From positions 1 to 9,084 of the forward strand of contig DPSD01000295.1 of NCBI GenBank assembly GCA_003538495.1: a stretch of DNA of 9,084 nucleotides, given 5' to 3'. This DNA comes from Accumulibacter sp. Lineage in GTDB: Bacteria > Pseudomonadota > Gammaproteobacteria > Burkholderiales > Rhodocyclaceae. The position numbers and the translations under genes were made by a program. Below are positions 1-6,883 of the stretch, in pieces. Position 1 is the stretch's first letter. Each line of letters starts with the position of its first letter. Under the pieces are notes generated by a model. The model did not search any database, was not told the DNA's origin, and was given only the letters and a program-made list of their open reading frames with translations.

Positions 1-129
1 GCTCGACGAGGATCGCGTCGAGCGTCACCGAGCGCGGCACGGGCGGTATTTTCCGAGGCTGGCTTGGCGATCGATCCGATGCGCTCTGGAGGCTTCGCTT
101 GTCTGCCCGCGCAACTCGTCTTGCCTCTA

Positions 130-157
130 TTGACAGGCGAATGATTCGTGATAGCCT
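130..157 (+). promoter_or_regulatory. Possible sigma-70 promoter upstream of the marC-mscS pair
   Basis: A perfect -35 hexamer, TTGACA, lies at 130-135. After a 16-base spacer comes a weak -10-like TAGCCT at 152-157, which keeps the first, second and last consensus bases. It sits about 85 bases before the preferred MarC start and could drive both MarC and the coupled channel gene. The -10 match is poor and a TTGACA can occur by chance, so this is only a candidate. Confidence 0.27.
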
Positions 158-242
158 CGCGGCGGCTGTTGCTTTGCCGTGCTTGGCGAAGTTGTTCAAC
201 GCCGCCGCCGAGTCAACTTCTTCCCCGACCATGGAGCTGCGC

Positions 243-905
243 ATGGAGCCGACGATCACCCTGTTCATCAGCCTGTTCACGACGCTGGTCGCAATCATCA
301 ATCCACTCGAAGCCATACCGGTGTATCTCGGTCTGGTAGGCAGCAAGCCGGAGAGCGGGCAGCGCGAGGTGGCGCGTCGGGCCTGCCTGTACGCGATGCT
401 GCTGTGTTTCTTTTTCCTGCTTTTCGGGACCTTGCTGCTGCGCGTCTTCGAAGTGCCGCTGAGCATGGTACGGGTGGTCGGCGGGGTGATTCTCACCCGC
501 GTCGGTTTCGAGCTGTTTGCGCCACCGCCATCGGGCGGGCTGATTCCACGCCCGGAGGCCGGTGACACCAACGTCGCCTTCGTGCCACTGGCGATGCCGA
601 TCATGTTTGGCCCTGGCGCCATCGCCACCCTGATCAGCATGCCGTCTACGATCAAGCAGTCGGCGGCGGAACTGATGCATTTCGCCGCAGCCAGCGCGGC
701 GATCGTCGCGTGCATGCTGACCGTCTATGTGTCGCTGATTTACGCCAAGCCGATTCTGGCCAAGATCGGCCATCAGGGAATCGATGCCGCGACCCGGATC
801 GTCGGATTCTTCGTCGCGGCGATGGGGATGGGTCTGATTTTCAACGGCGCCGTGGAGTTTCTGGAACCGTATCGACCGGTGGCGACAGCGGCGACCGGAG
901 GCTAA
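243..905 (+). CDS. MarC family (NAAT) integral membrane protein
   Basis: This is a 220-residue inner-membrane protein of the MarC/UPF0056 family. A few members are reported to move neutral amino acids; the role of most, including E. coli MarC, is unknown. Two family signatures are visible: NPLEAIPVYL at residues 20-29, ending the first membrane helix, and PLAMPIMFGPGAIATLI at 115-131. Hydrophobic segments at about 5-30, 48-69, 73-93, 113-133, 145-168 and 184-208 fit the usual six helices. The frame is open further upstream (TTG at 99, ATG at 231). The ATG at 243 is preferred because GGAG at 233-236 lies six bases before it and the resulting length matches the family. The gene ends one base before the channel gene, so the two are probably one transcript. 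The family call is secure; the substrate is not known. Confidence 0.9.
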   Translation: MEPTITLFISLFTTLVAIINPLEAIPVYLGLVGSKPESGQREVARRACLYAMLLCFFFLLFGTLLLRVFEVPLSMVRVVGGVILTRVGFELFAPPPSGGLIPRPEAGDTNVAFVPLAMPIMFGPGAIATLISMPSTIKQSAAELMHFAAASAAIVACMLTVYVSLIYAKPILAKIGHQGIDAATRIVGFFVAAMGMGLIFNGAVEFLEPYRPVATAATGG

Positions 906-906
906 T

Positions 907-2565
907 GTGGAAATGCTTGGCAGCCGCTTTCGAGGGTTGTTGCTGTCGGTGGTGCTGACGGCAACAGCGGGTCTTGCGGTCGCTGCGGCGGAGGGCCCGG
1001 GAACGCCGTTTGGCGACTTTCATCCCGATGCTGAAATCGTCACCGCGCCGGTTGAAGTCGACGGCCGCATCCTCTTTCGCGTCCGCGGCGTGACCAGCTT
1101 CCCGGCGCAAACGCGCGCCGATGCCATCGCCGACCGGCTTGAGCGGCTGGCGAGCGACCCGACCGTCGCTGCCGGGTCGGTGCGGGTGGTCGAGGGCGAT
1201 GGCCATTCGGCGATCATGGTCGGGGACCGACGGGTAATGATGCTCTTCGACGCGGACGCGCGCATTGAGGACGTCGAGAGAGCCGACCTCGCGCACGCCA
1301 ACAGCGAGCGGATCCGGGTGGCGATCGAGGACTTCCGGCGCGAGCGCAGTCCCGAGGTGCTGAAGAAGCATGCCGTCTGGGCTGCCGGGGCCGCAGTGGC
1401 GCTGGCGCTCTGGATAGCACTAGTGATCTGGCTGACGCGTCGGCTCAACTCGGTGCTCGAGGAGCGGTTCCGCAATCGGATCGGCAGCCTGGGAATTCAG
1501 TCCTTCGAGATTCTGCGTGCCGAGCGGATCTGGTATGCGCTCGGTGCCGCTGTGTCGGCACTACGCTTTCTGGCGATCGTGATGGCCGCCCTGGCCTGCC
1601 TGGATTTCGTCCTCAACGGGTTTCCATGGACGCGCGGGCTGGCCGGGGAACTGACCAGGGTCGTCCTCCGCCCGCTGAAAAGCATGGGTGGCGCGCTGGT
1701 CGCCTACTTTCCCGACCTGGTTTTCCTGGTCGTCCTGGCGCTCGTCGTCCGCTTCGTCCTGCGTTTGATCCGGCTGTTTTTCGATGCGGTCGCGCGGGGT
1801 TCGGTAACCCTGGAAAACTTCGAAATCGACTGGGCCTGGCCAACGTACAAGATCGTCCGCTTCGTGCTGCTGACCTTCGCGGTGATCATTGCCTATCCCT
1901 ACATTCCGGGGTCGGACTCGGAGGCGTTCAAGGGCATTTCACTGCTGGTCGGGGTGGTCGTTTCGCTCGGCTCATCGTCGGCGATTGCCAACCTCATCGC
2001 CGGTTTGATGATCACCTACCGGCGTGCCTTCAAGATCGGCGACCGGGTGATGATCGGCGACGTCACCGGCGACGTAACCGAGCTGCACGCCCAGGTAACG
2101 CATCTGCGCACCTTGAAAAACGAGGAGGTGACGATTGCCAACTCGCAGATCCTCAACGGGCACGTGGTCAACTACAGCGCGTTGGCCGCCGAGCACGGGC
2201 TGATCCTGCACAGCACCGTGGGAATAGGCTACGAGACACCCTGGCGGCAGGTGGAGGCGATGTTGCTGATCGCCGTCGCACGCACCCCGGGGCTGCTCGC
2301 CGACCCGCCGCCATTCGTGCTGTACCAGGGGCTCGGCGATTTCTGCGTGGTCTATGAGATCAACGCCTATTGCGACGATGCCAGAGCCATGTCGCGCCTG
2401 AATGCGAGCCTGCAACGCAACATCCTGGACGTTTTCAACGAGTATGGCGTCCAGATCATGACGCCGAATTACGAGGCCGACCCGTCACATCCCAAGCTGG
2501 TCGAAAGAGGCCAGTGGTACGCGGCGCCGGCAGTGGCCGAGCCGGCCGACGACGCCGGAAAGTGA
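907..2565 (+). CDS. MscS-family mechanosensitive ion channel with periplasmic N-terminal domain
   Basis: A 552-residue inner-membrane channel of the MscS superfamily, expected to open under membrane tension and release solutes on hypo-osmotic shock. Residues 1-27 look like a signal peptide (hydrophobic core ending AVAAA). About 28-150 form a soluble, presumably periplasmic domain. Membrane segments follow at about 156-176, 211-233, 264-290, 316-333 and 343-370. The last is the Gly/Ala-rich pore helix (VSLGSSSAIANLIAGLMITY), followed by the MscS beta domain with FKIGDRVMIGDVTGDV and VTIANSQILNG, then the alpha/beta C-terminal region to about 530. The start is GTG: GGAGG at 897-901 sits five bases before it, and an ATG two codons later is spaced less well. 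The preceding MarC stop is one base away, so translation is probably coupled. Much longer than E. coli MscS (286 residues), but this long architecture is common in the superfamily. Confidence 0.92.
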   Translation: MEMLGSRFRGLLLSVVLTATAGLAVAAAEGPGTPFGDFHPDAEIVTAPVEVDGRILFRVRGVTSFPAQTRADAIADRLERLASDPTVAAGSVRVVEGDGHSAIMVGDRRVMMLFDADARIEDVERADLAHANSERIRVAIEDFRRERSPEVLKKHAVWAAGAAVALALWIALVIWLTRRLNSVLEERFRNRIGSLGIQSFEILRAERIWYALGAAVSALRFLAIVMAALACLDFVLNGFPWTRGLAGELTRVVLRPLKSMGGALVAYFPDLVFLVVLALVVRFVLRLIRLFFDAVARGSVTLENFEIDWAWPTYKIVRFVLLTFAVIIAYPYIPGSDSEAFKGISLLVGVVVSLGSSSAIANLIAGLMITYRRAFKIGDRVMIGDVTGDVTELHAQVTHLRTLKNEEVTIANSQILNGHVVNYSALAAEHGLILHSTVGIGYETPWRQVEAMLLIAVARTPGLLADPPPFVLYQGLGDFCVVYEINAYCDDARAMSRLNASLQRNILDVFNEYGVQIMTPNYEADPSHPKLVERGQWYAAPAVAEPADDAGK

Positions 2566-2663
2566 GCACTGCCCGATTTGCGGGGACGTGTGGCCCAGGC
2601 AGAGTACCCGGTGCCACTTGGCCGTTTTCTTCTTCCGTAGCCATCGAACGAGGAACATCACCA

Positions 2664-2990
2664 ATGAAAACGTACCGACAGTTTGCTGCGCGCACCGCGC
2701 TCTACGGCTTGCTCGCTGTTGCCCTGGCCTGCGGCGGTGCCGGCGCGCAGGACGACAGCATCAAGCCGGACCCGGTGCTTTCGCCTGACGCCGTCAAGCC
2801 CGACCGGGCGCTGTCGCCGGAACAGATGCACCCGCCACCGGCGCTGTCGCCGTACGCGATCCGGCCCGACCGCGCGCTGTCGCCGGAGGAGGACCAGGGG
2901 CCGCCGGTGCTCTCGCCTGGCGCTGTCAAACCAGACGCCGCGCTGTCGCCGGAAGAGACTACCGCTGCGCCAGCGCTATCGCCCGACTGA
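2664..2990 (+). CDS. Secreted proline-rich protein made of 11-residue LSP repeats, unknown function
   Basis: A 108-residue protein I do not recognise. Residues 1-28 are a signal peptide ending AGA before Gln29 (signal peptidase I type). Cys23 lies in the hydrophobic core, but the residues before it fit a lipobox poorly. Everything after about residue 33 is repeat: the tripeptide LSP occurs at 39, 50, 61, 72, 83, 94 and 105, exactly every 11 residues. Alternate units differ, giving a 22-residue super-repeat at 42-63, 64-85 and 86-107: a (V/I)(K/R)PD-x-ALSPE half, then a half ending P-x-LSP. The mature part is rich in Pro, Asp, Glu and Ala, has no Cys, and is probably extended or disordered in the periplasm or outside the cell. 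AGGA at 2651-2654, nine bases before the ATG, supports the start. It lies 98 bases after the channel gene. A wall, membrane or protein-binding spacer role is a guess. Confidence 0.75.
   Translation: MKTYRQFAARTALYGLLAVALACGGAGAQDDSIKPDPVLSPDAVKPDRALSPEQMHPPPALSPYAIRPDRALSPEEDQGPPVLSPGAVKPDAALSPEETTAAPALSPD
2787..2984 (+). repeat. Three in-frame copies of a 66-bp coding repeat (33-bp sub-period)
   Basis: Copies lie at 2787-2852, 2853-2918 and 2919-2984, preceded by a partial unit at about 2760-2786. All are multiples of three, so copy-number change would keep the frame. The best-kept core is GCGCTGTCGCCGGA, found near 2808, 2874 and 2940. Copies differ mainly at third positions and in the variable half, which suggests old duplication under protein-level selection rather than a fresh slippage tract. 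Confidence 0.85.
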
Positions 2991-3265
2991 CGCAGGTCAG
3001 CGCGCGCGGCGCGCAATCTGGCGCCCAAGGGCAGGGACCTGCAGTAGAATGATGCGCTGGCGTTGACCGGTGGTCGGTTGGCAAGGGCGAGCACTTCGGG
3101 GACCTGACCTGCTGCTGGGCCTGCCGACGACGCCGGCGTCATTCGTGATCGAGCGCTGCGCCGTTCTGTCTGTCGCCAGGCTGCCGATGGCTCTGGCTTT
3201 TCCAACACCGTGGCGGCTGTTGAAGGACTGGTGGCCGTCACGCAAGACCTGTCAAGGAGTGTTTC
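2991..3265 (+). other. Intergenic region with weak promoter-like sequence
   Basis: These 275 bases between the repeat-protein stop and the SlyB-like gene show no convincing coding sequence. A TAGAAT at 3045-3050 could be a -10 box, but no good -35 lies at the right distance. A GC-only palindrome just after the stop (GCGCGCGGCGCGC, 3001-3013) has no following T-run, so it is a poor terminator candidate. A promoter for the SlyB-like gene is expected here but cannot be placed with confidence. Confidence 0.3.
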
Positions 3266-3709
3266 ATGTTCCAGAAAATTTCGGCTTACCTTTCGGCCCT
3301 GGTGTTGGCTCTGGCGCTTGCTGCCTGCGCAACACCCGGACAACAGGCAGGGCAAATGGAGGTCCGCAGCGGCGTCATCGAACAGATCACCGCCGTCGAG
3401 TTGCCAAGCAATCAGCACCGTGGTGTGGGCGCCGTGGTCGGCGGCCTTGCCGGCCTCGGAATCGGCAGCCTGATTGGTGCGGGGACCGGCCGCGATGTGG
3501 CGATGGTCCTGGGGACCGTCGGCGGTGCAATTGCCGGCAACGAAGTCCAGAAGAAGTACGAAAAGCCGGTTCCGGGCCAGCAGATCATCGTTCGCACTGG
3601 CAGCGGCGTACTCGTTTCGGTGACGCAGCCCTTTGACGCCGGCCTGCGCCAGGGGCAGCGCGTGTATATCGAAGGCAGCGGCGAGGACGCACGCGTCGTT
3701 GCCCGCTAG
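3266..3709 (+). CDS. SlyB/Pcp-like outer-membrane lipoprotein with glycine zipper
   Basis: A 147-residue lipoprotein. The signal peptide ends in a textbook lipobox, LAAC, with lipidated Cys21; Ala at +2 predicts sorting to the outer membrane. Residues 35-46 (SGVIEQITAVEL) match the segment that precedes the glycine zipper in SlyB/Pcp proteins. A glycine-zipper two-helix region spans about 53-91, with small residues every three to four positions (GAVVGGLAG, GIGSLIGAGTG, GTVGGAIAGN). Residues 105-147 look like a small beta-rich domain (IIVRTGSGVLVSV). AAGGAG at 3254-3259, six bases before the ATG, fixes the start. In enterobacteria SlyB is an abundant PhoP-regulated lipoprotein linked to outer-membrane integrity; whether that role or regulation holds here is inference. 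I am confident of the family but not of strict SlyB orthology, so no symbol is given. Confidence 0.88.
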   Translation: MFQKISAYLSALVLALALAACATPGQQAGQMEVRSGVIEQITAVELPSNQHRGVGAVVGGLAGLGIGSLIGAGTGRDVAMVLGTVGGAIAGNEVQKKYEKPVPGQQIIVRTGSGVLVSVTQPFDAGLRQGQRVYIEGSGEDARVVAR

Positions 3710-3732
3710 CCGCCAGGCGCTCCCCACCTCGC

Positions 3733-3759
3733 GTATCGGGCTCGATGCGAGCCCGATAC
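3733..3759. terminator. Perfect 11-bp inverted repeat after the SlyB-like gene
   Basis: GTATCGGGCTC at 3733-3743 pairs without mismatch with GAGCCCGATAC at 3749-3759 around a five-base loop, GATGC. It begins 23 bases after the SlyB-like stop and ends 22 bases before the next ATG. The stem would be strong, but no T-tract follows on either strand. It is therefore not a classic intrinsic terminator; it may pause polymerase, protect the 3' end of the lipoprotein mRNA, or bind a dimeric protein. Confidence 0.5.
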
Positions 3760-3781
3760 CTGCTCTCCCGAGAAGTCCCCG

Positions 3782-4246
3782 ATGCGTATCTTGTCTACGG
3801 ACAGCGTGCCGAACAGCCGCGAAGATCTGCCCGATTCGCCGCTCCTCCGGATCAATGCACCAGGTCATGCGTTTGCTTCCGTGTGTCGCTCGGCGCTTGC
3901 CCCTGCGCTCCTGGTCGTCGCTCTCGGCGGCTGCGCTCCTGATGCCTTCCGCCCCGATGCACCCTACGAAGCCTACCTCAACCAGCTCCAGAACCGGTGC
4001 CAGTACCAGCGTATCGGGCGAGTGGAAATCAACTCCGATTTGTTGCAGGACCCCTATTTCCTGGACGTGACCTCGCGCTTCTTCAATCTCGAAACCAGTC
4101 AGACAGCGTATCTCGGCAGCCTCGAAGGCGCCTACGGGGCGACACCTGATTCACCGGGTGTTCGCTGCCTGCTTGGCCTGCTGCCGCAGCGGGCATTACC
4201 ACCGCCGGCCGTTCCGCCGCCGCCGCCAATGGCCAGCCCGCGGTAG
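3782..4246 (+). CDS. Putative lipoprotein of unknown function
   Basis: A 154-residue protein from the ATG at 3782; I do not recognise the family. A hydrophobic stretch (LAPALLVVAL) leads to a lipobox, LGGC, at 48-51, so the mature protein should begin at Cys51 with Ala at +2 and go to the outer membrane. The mature part has Tyr/Gln/Asn-rich segments (YEAYLNQLQNRCQYQRIG) and two further cysteines, 73 and 129, that could form a disulfide. It ends in a proline-rich tail from 138. From this ATG the region before the lipobox is unusually long (50 residues) and the ribosome site is weak. A GTG at 3881 would give a normal 17-residue signal segment, so the true start may be there. It lies 72 bases after the SlyB-like gene, beyond a strong hairpin. 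Exported lipoprotein is likely; function is unknown. Confidence 0.68.
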   Translation: MRILSTDSVPNSREDLPDSPLLRINAPGHAFASVCRSALAPALLVVALGGCAPDAFRPDAPYEAYLNQLQNRCQYQRIGRVEINSDLLQDPYFLDVTSRFFNLETSQTAYLGSLEGAYGATPDSPGVRCLLGLLPQRALPPPAVPPPPPMASPR

Positions 4247-4252
4247 TCGGTA

Positions 4253-4267
4253 GTCCCCCGGGGGGAC
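4253..4267. repeat. Short GC inverted repeat after the lipoprotein gene
   Basis: GTCCCC at 4253-4258 and GGGGAC at 4262-4267 form a six-base stem with a three-base loop, starting six bases after the lipoprotein stop. No T-run follows. Just before it, CGGTAGT is duplicated in tandem at 4241-4254, overlapping the stop codon. It might attenuate transcription ahead of the cytochrome gene, but it could be chance in GC-rich DNA. Confidence 0.3.
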
Positions 4268-4369
4268 CCGAGCTGCCGTTCCCGCCAGCCCTTGCCCTCG
4301 GGAAAGGGACGGTTCGGAGTTCGGACATTCATTCGCCGGGCTATCAAGTCGGACACTTCGCAATACCAG

Positions 4370-6799
4370 ATGACCAGACGATCTTCCAGCAAGGGCACCC
4401 GCCGGCCAGTCGCCGCCCTGCCACTCCCCGCGCCCGCCGCTGCGCCCGCCGCTCGGACGCCGCGGCGCAATCCCTGGTTGTTCGGTGGCCTGGCGCTGGC
4501 GCTGCTGATTGCCGGGATGGTCGTCTGGGTAACGTCGGCCAGGGCGCCAGCGCCGGCCACCGGCGCGGCGGCCGTGGCAGCGCCCCCCGGCGTGTCCGCC
4601 AGCTACGTCGGCGCCAGCGCCTGCAAGACCTGTCACGACAGTGAATTCAAGGCCTGGTCGGGTTCGCATCATCAGTTGGCGATGCAGGAGGCGACCGCCT
4701 CTACGGTTCTCGGCGACTTCGCCGACACCAGGTTCAGCTACCATGGCGTCGAGTCGTCGTTCTTCAAGAGCGCCGACGGCAAGTTCATGGTGCGTACCGA
4801 CGGCCCGGACGGCAAGCTGGTCGACTACCCGATCAGCTACACCTTCGGAGTCTATCCGCTGCAGCAGTATCTGATCGCTTTCCCTGGTGGGCGTTATCAG
4901 GTCCTGCCGATCGCCTGGGATGCGCGGCCGAAAGGAGAGGGCGGGCAGCGCTGGTTCCACCTCTATCCCGAACAGAAGATCGACCACCAGGATCCGCTGC
5001 ACTGGACCGGGATCTATCAGAACTGGGCGCTGCAGTGCGCCGAGTGTCACTCGACCAACCTGCGGAAGGGTTACGACGCGGCCAGCGACAGCTACCGGAC
5101 CACTTACAGCGAGATCAACGTCGCCTGCGAATCGTGCCACGGCCCCGCTTCGAGGCACGTGGACTGGGCCCGCCTGGCCCGGCCGCCCTATCCCGCAGGC
5201 GATGACAAGGGCTTGCCGTCGCTGAACAGCCGCTGGCGCGAGGCCTGGACGTTTCCTGCCGACGGTGACCGGTTTGCCGTGCGCGACCACCTCGCCGACC
5301 CTGCCGGAATGAACAGCTGCGCCGCCTGCCATGCGCGTCGGTCGACGCTCAGCGAAGGCCGCAAGGCGGGCGCGCCGCTCGAAGACAGCCACCGCCTGGC
5401 AATGCTCACCGCACCGAACTACCACGCCGATGGACAGCAGCGCGAAGAGGTCTATGTCTGGGGCTCGTTCCTGCAAAGCAGGATGTATCAGCATGGCGTG
5501 ACCTGCATGGATTGTCACGAACCGCACTCGCAGAAGCTGCGCGCCGAAGGCAATGCGCTGTGCACCCGTTGCCATGCGGCCGCCGAATTCGATGCAGCCA
5601 AACATCACCGGCACCAAGACGGCGGCAAGGGCGCGCAGTGCGTGACCTGCCACATGCCGACGCAGAATTACATGGTCATTCACCCCCGCCAGGATCACAG
5701 CCTGCGCATTCCGCGTCCCGACCTGTCGACTTCGCTGGGCAGCCCGAATGCCTGCACGCAGTGCCATGCCGACAGGAAGCCCGAGTGGGCGGCGAGAGCG
5801 ATGGACAAGTGGTACGGCCAGGCGTGGCGCGATCGACCGCAATACGGCACGACCCTGCACGCCGGCGAAACGCAGGGGATACGCGCCCTGCCTGGCCTGC
5901 TCGAACTGGCCAGCAGCCCGGCTGTCCCGGCGATCGTCAGGGCAACCGCGGCGACGCTGGCGCAGCCCTACGCCAGCCCCGGCACACTGACGGCCGCGCG
6001 GGCGCTGTTGCAGGACCCCGACCCATCGGTGCGCATCGCGGCGCTGGGGATGATCGCGCCGGTCGACCCGCTGAACCGGGTGCTGAGTGCCTCGGCCCTG
6101 CTCTCCGACCCCGTTCGCGGGGTACGCATCGAAGCCGCCAGGGTCCTCGCCGACGTACCCGATGGCCAAATCCCGGCGGGTCGTCGCGCGGCGCGCGACG
6201 CGGCCTTGCAGGAATACGTCGCGTCTCTGGAACAGGAGGCCGACTGGCCATCGGCCAACGTCAACCTCGGCAACCTGCGCTTGCGCCAGGGGCGCGCCGA
6301 CGAAGCGGTCGCCGCCTTTACGCGGGCGATCATGCTCGACCCGCAGTTTGTCGGCGCTTATGTCCATCTGGCCGACGCCTGGCGACAGCAGGGGCGTGAG
6401 CCCGAGGCTGAAAAGGCCTTGCACCAGGGCCTTGCGGTGCTGCCGCGCAACGCCGATCTGCATCACGCGCTGGGTCTGCTGCTGACCCGCAAGGGAGAGG
6501 GTGCCGCGGCACTGAAGGAATTCGTCGAAGCCGCCCGGCTGGCGCCGGACAACGCGCGCTATGCCTACGTGGAAGCGATTGCGGTGCACTCCGCAGGGCG
6601 GCGCAGTGCAGCCCTGGCGCTGCTGCGCAGCGCCAACCAGCGTCACCCCAACGACCTCGACATCCTCAGTGCGCTGATCTCGATCAGTCGCGAGGCAGGC
6701 GACCAGCGCGCGGCCCTGCGCTACGCCAGGAAAGCGGCCGAGATCCTGCCCGATGACCAGAGCGTGAAACGGCTGGTGGCGGAACTGGAAGGGCGGTAA
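4370..6799 (+). CDS. Octahaem c-type cytochrome with HEAT-like and TPR repeats
   Basis: An 809-residue membrane-anchored periplasmic multihaem cytochrome. After a basic, Pro/Ala-rich cytoplasmic start, one membrane helix spans about 36-55. Eight CXXCH haem-binding motifs follow: CKTCH 85, CAECH 223, CESCH 253, CAACH 317, CMDCH 379, CTRCH 398, CVTCH 424 and CTQCH 462. The first region (YVGASACKTCH, then GSHH) resembles cytochrome c554-type domains, and the 379-466 cluster resembles doubled-CXXCH domains. Residues about 495-615 look like HEAT repeats (DPDPSVRIAAL, SDPVRGVRIEAARVLAD), and about 625-805 hold roughly five TPRs (ANVNLGNLRLRQGRADEAVAAF is the clearest). Similar cytochrome-TPR proteins are known, with undefined substrates. 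Periplasmic electron transfer with a protein-docking C-terminus is inference. A TTG at 4292 would add 26 residues; ATG 4370 is preferred, though its ribosome site is weak. No haem-synthesis or partner gene is nearby. Confidence 0.9.
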   Translation: MTRRSSSKGTRRPVAALPLPAPAAAPAARTPRRNPWLFGGLALALLIAGMVVWVTSARAPAPATGAAAVAAPPGVSASYVGASACKTCHDSEFKAWSGSHHQLAMQEATASTVLGDFADTRFSYHGVESSFFKSADGKFMVRTDGPDGKLVDYPISYTFGVYPLQQYLIAFPGGRYQVLPIAWDARPKGEGGQRWFHLYPEQKIDHQDPLHWTGIYQNWALQCAECHSTNLRKGYDAASDSYRTTYSEINVACESCHGPASRHVDWARLARPPYPAGDDKGLPSLNSRWREAWTFPADGDRFAVRDHLADPAGMNSCAACHARRSTLSEGRKAGAPLEDSHRLAMLTAPNYHADGQQREEVYVWGSFLQSRMYQHGVTCMDCHEPHSQKLRAEGNALCTRCHAAAEFDAAKHHRHQDGGKGAQCVTCHMPTQNYMVIHPRQDHSLRIPRPDLSTSLGSPNACTQCHADRKPEWAARAMDKWYGQAWRDRPQYGTTLHAGETQGIRALPGLLELASSPAVPAIVRATAATLAQPYASPGTLTAARALLQDPDPSVRIAALGMIAPVDPLNRVLSASALLSDPVRGVRIEAARVLADVPDGQIPAGRRAARDAALQEYVASLEQEADWPSANVNLGNLRLRQGRADEAVAAFTRAIMLDPQFVGAYVHLADAWRQQGREPEAEKALHQGLAVLPRNADLHHALGLLLTRKGEGAAALKEFVEAARLAPDNARYAYVEAIAVHSAGRRSAALALLRSANQRHPNDLDILSALISISREAGDQRAALRYARKAAEILPDDQSVKRLVAELEGR

Positions 6800-6809
6800 G
6801 GGCGGGTTC

Positions 6810-6854
6810 GCTGGCCGCGAGGGAGCCAGCAAGGGCAGGCACGAGGCCGGCTCC
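6810..6854. terminator. Possible bidirectional terminator between convergent genes
   Basis: This 84-base gap separates the stops of the cytochrome (+) and barrel (-) genes. It holds two mutually exclusive hairpins: GCTGGC 6810-6815 with GCCAGC 6825-6830, and GGAGCCAGC 6822-6830 with GCCGGCTCC 6846-6854 (one mismatch). No T-tract follows either, so termination is suggested mainly by the convergent layout. Confidence 0.35.
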
Positions 6855-6883
6855 TAGGTACGTACAGGGGCGGTCTCTGGCGA

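Noticed and set aside
1..40. Possible start of a minus-strand gene (GTG at 38-40, reading VPRSVTLDAILVE)
   Set aside because: Only 13 codons are visible, with no clear ribosome site; it could be real but cannot be supported from this window.
99..242. N-terminal extension of MarC from a TTG at 99
   Set aside because: No ribosome site, composition unlike a MarC protein, and the family normally begins at the first membrane helix just after residue 1 of the 243 start.
2702..3868. Minus-strand open frame of about 390 codons across the repeat protein, SlyB-like gene and lipoprotein start
   Set aside because: It crosses three better-supported plus-strand reading regions and two intergenic gaps, with low-complexity product and no domain; a GC-driven shadow.
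4196..6832. Very long open frame (about 880 codons) on the minus strand opposite the cytochrome gene
   Set aside because: It lies antisense to a gene with eight unmistakable haem motifs. GC-rich codon use on the plus strand keeps the opposite frame free of stops, and its product has no recognisable domain.
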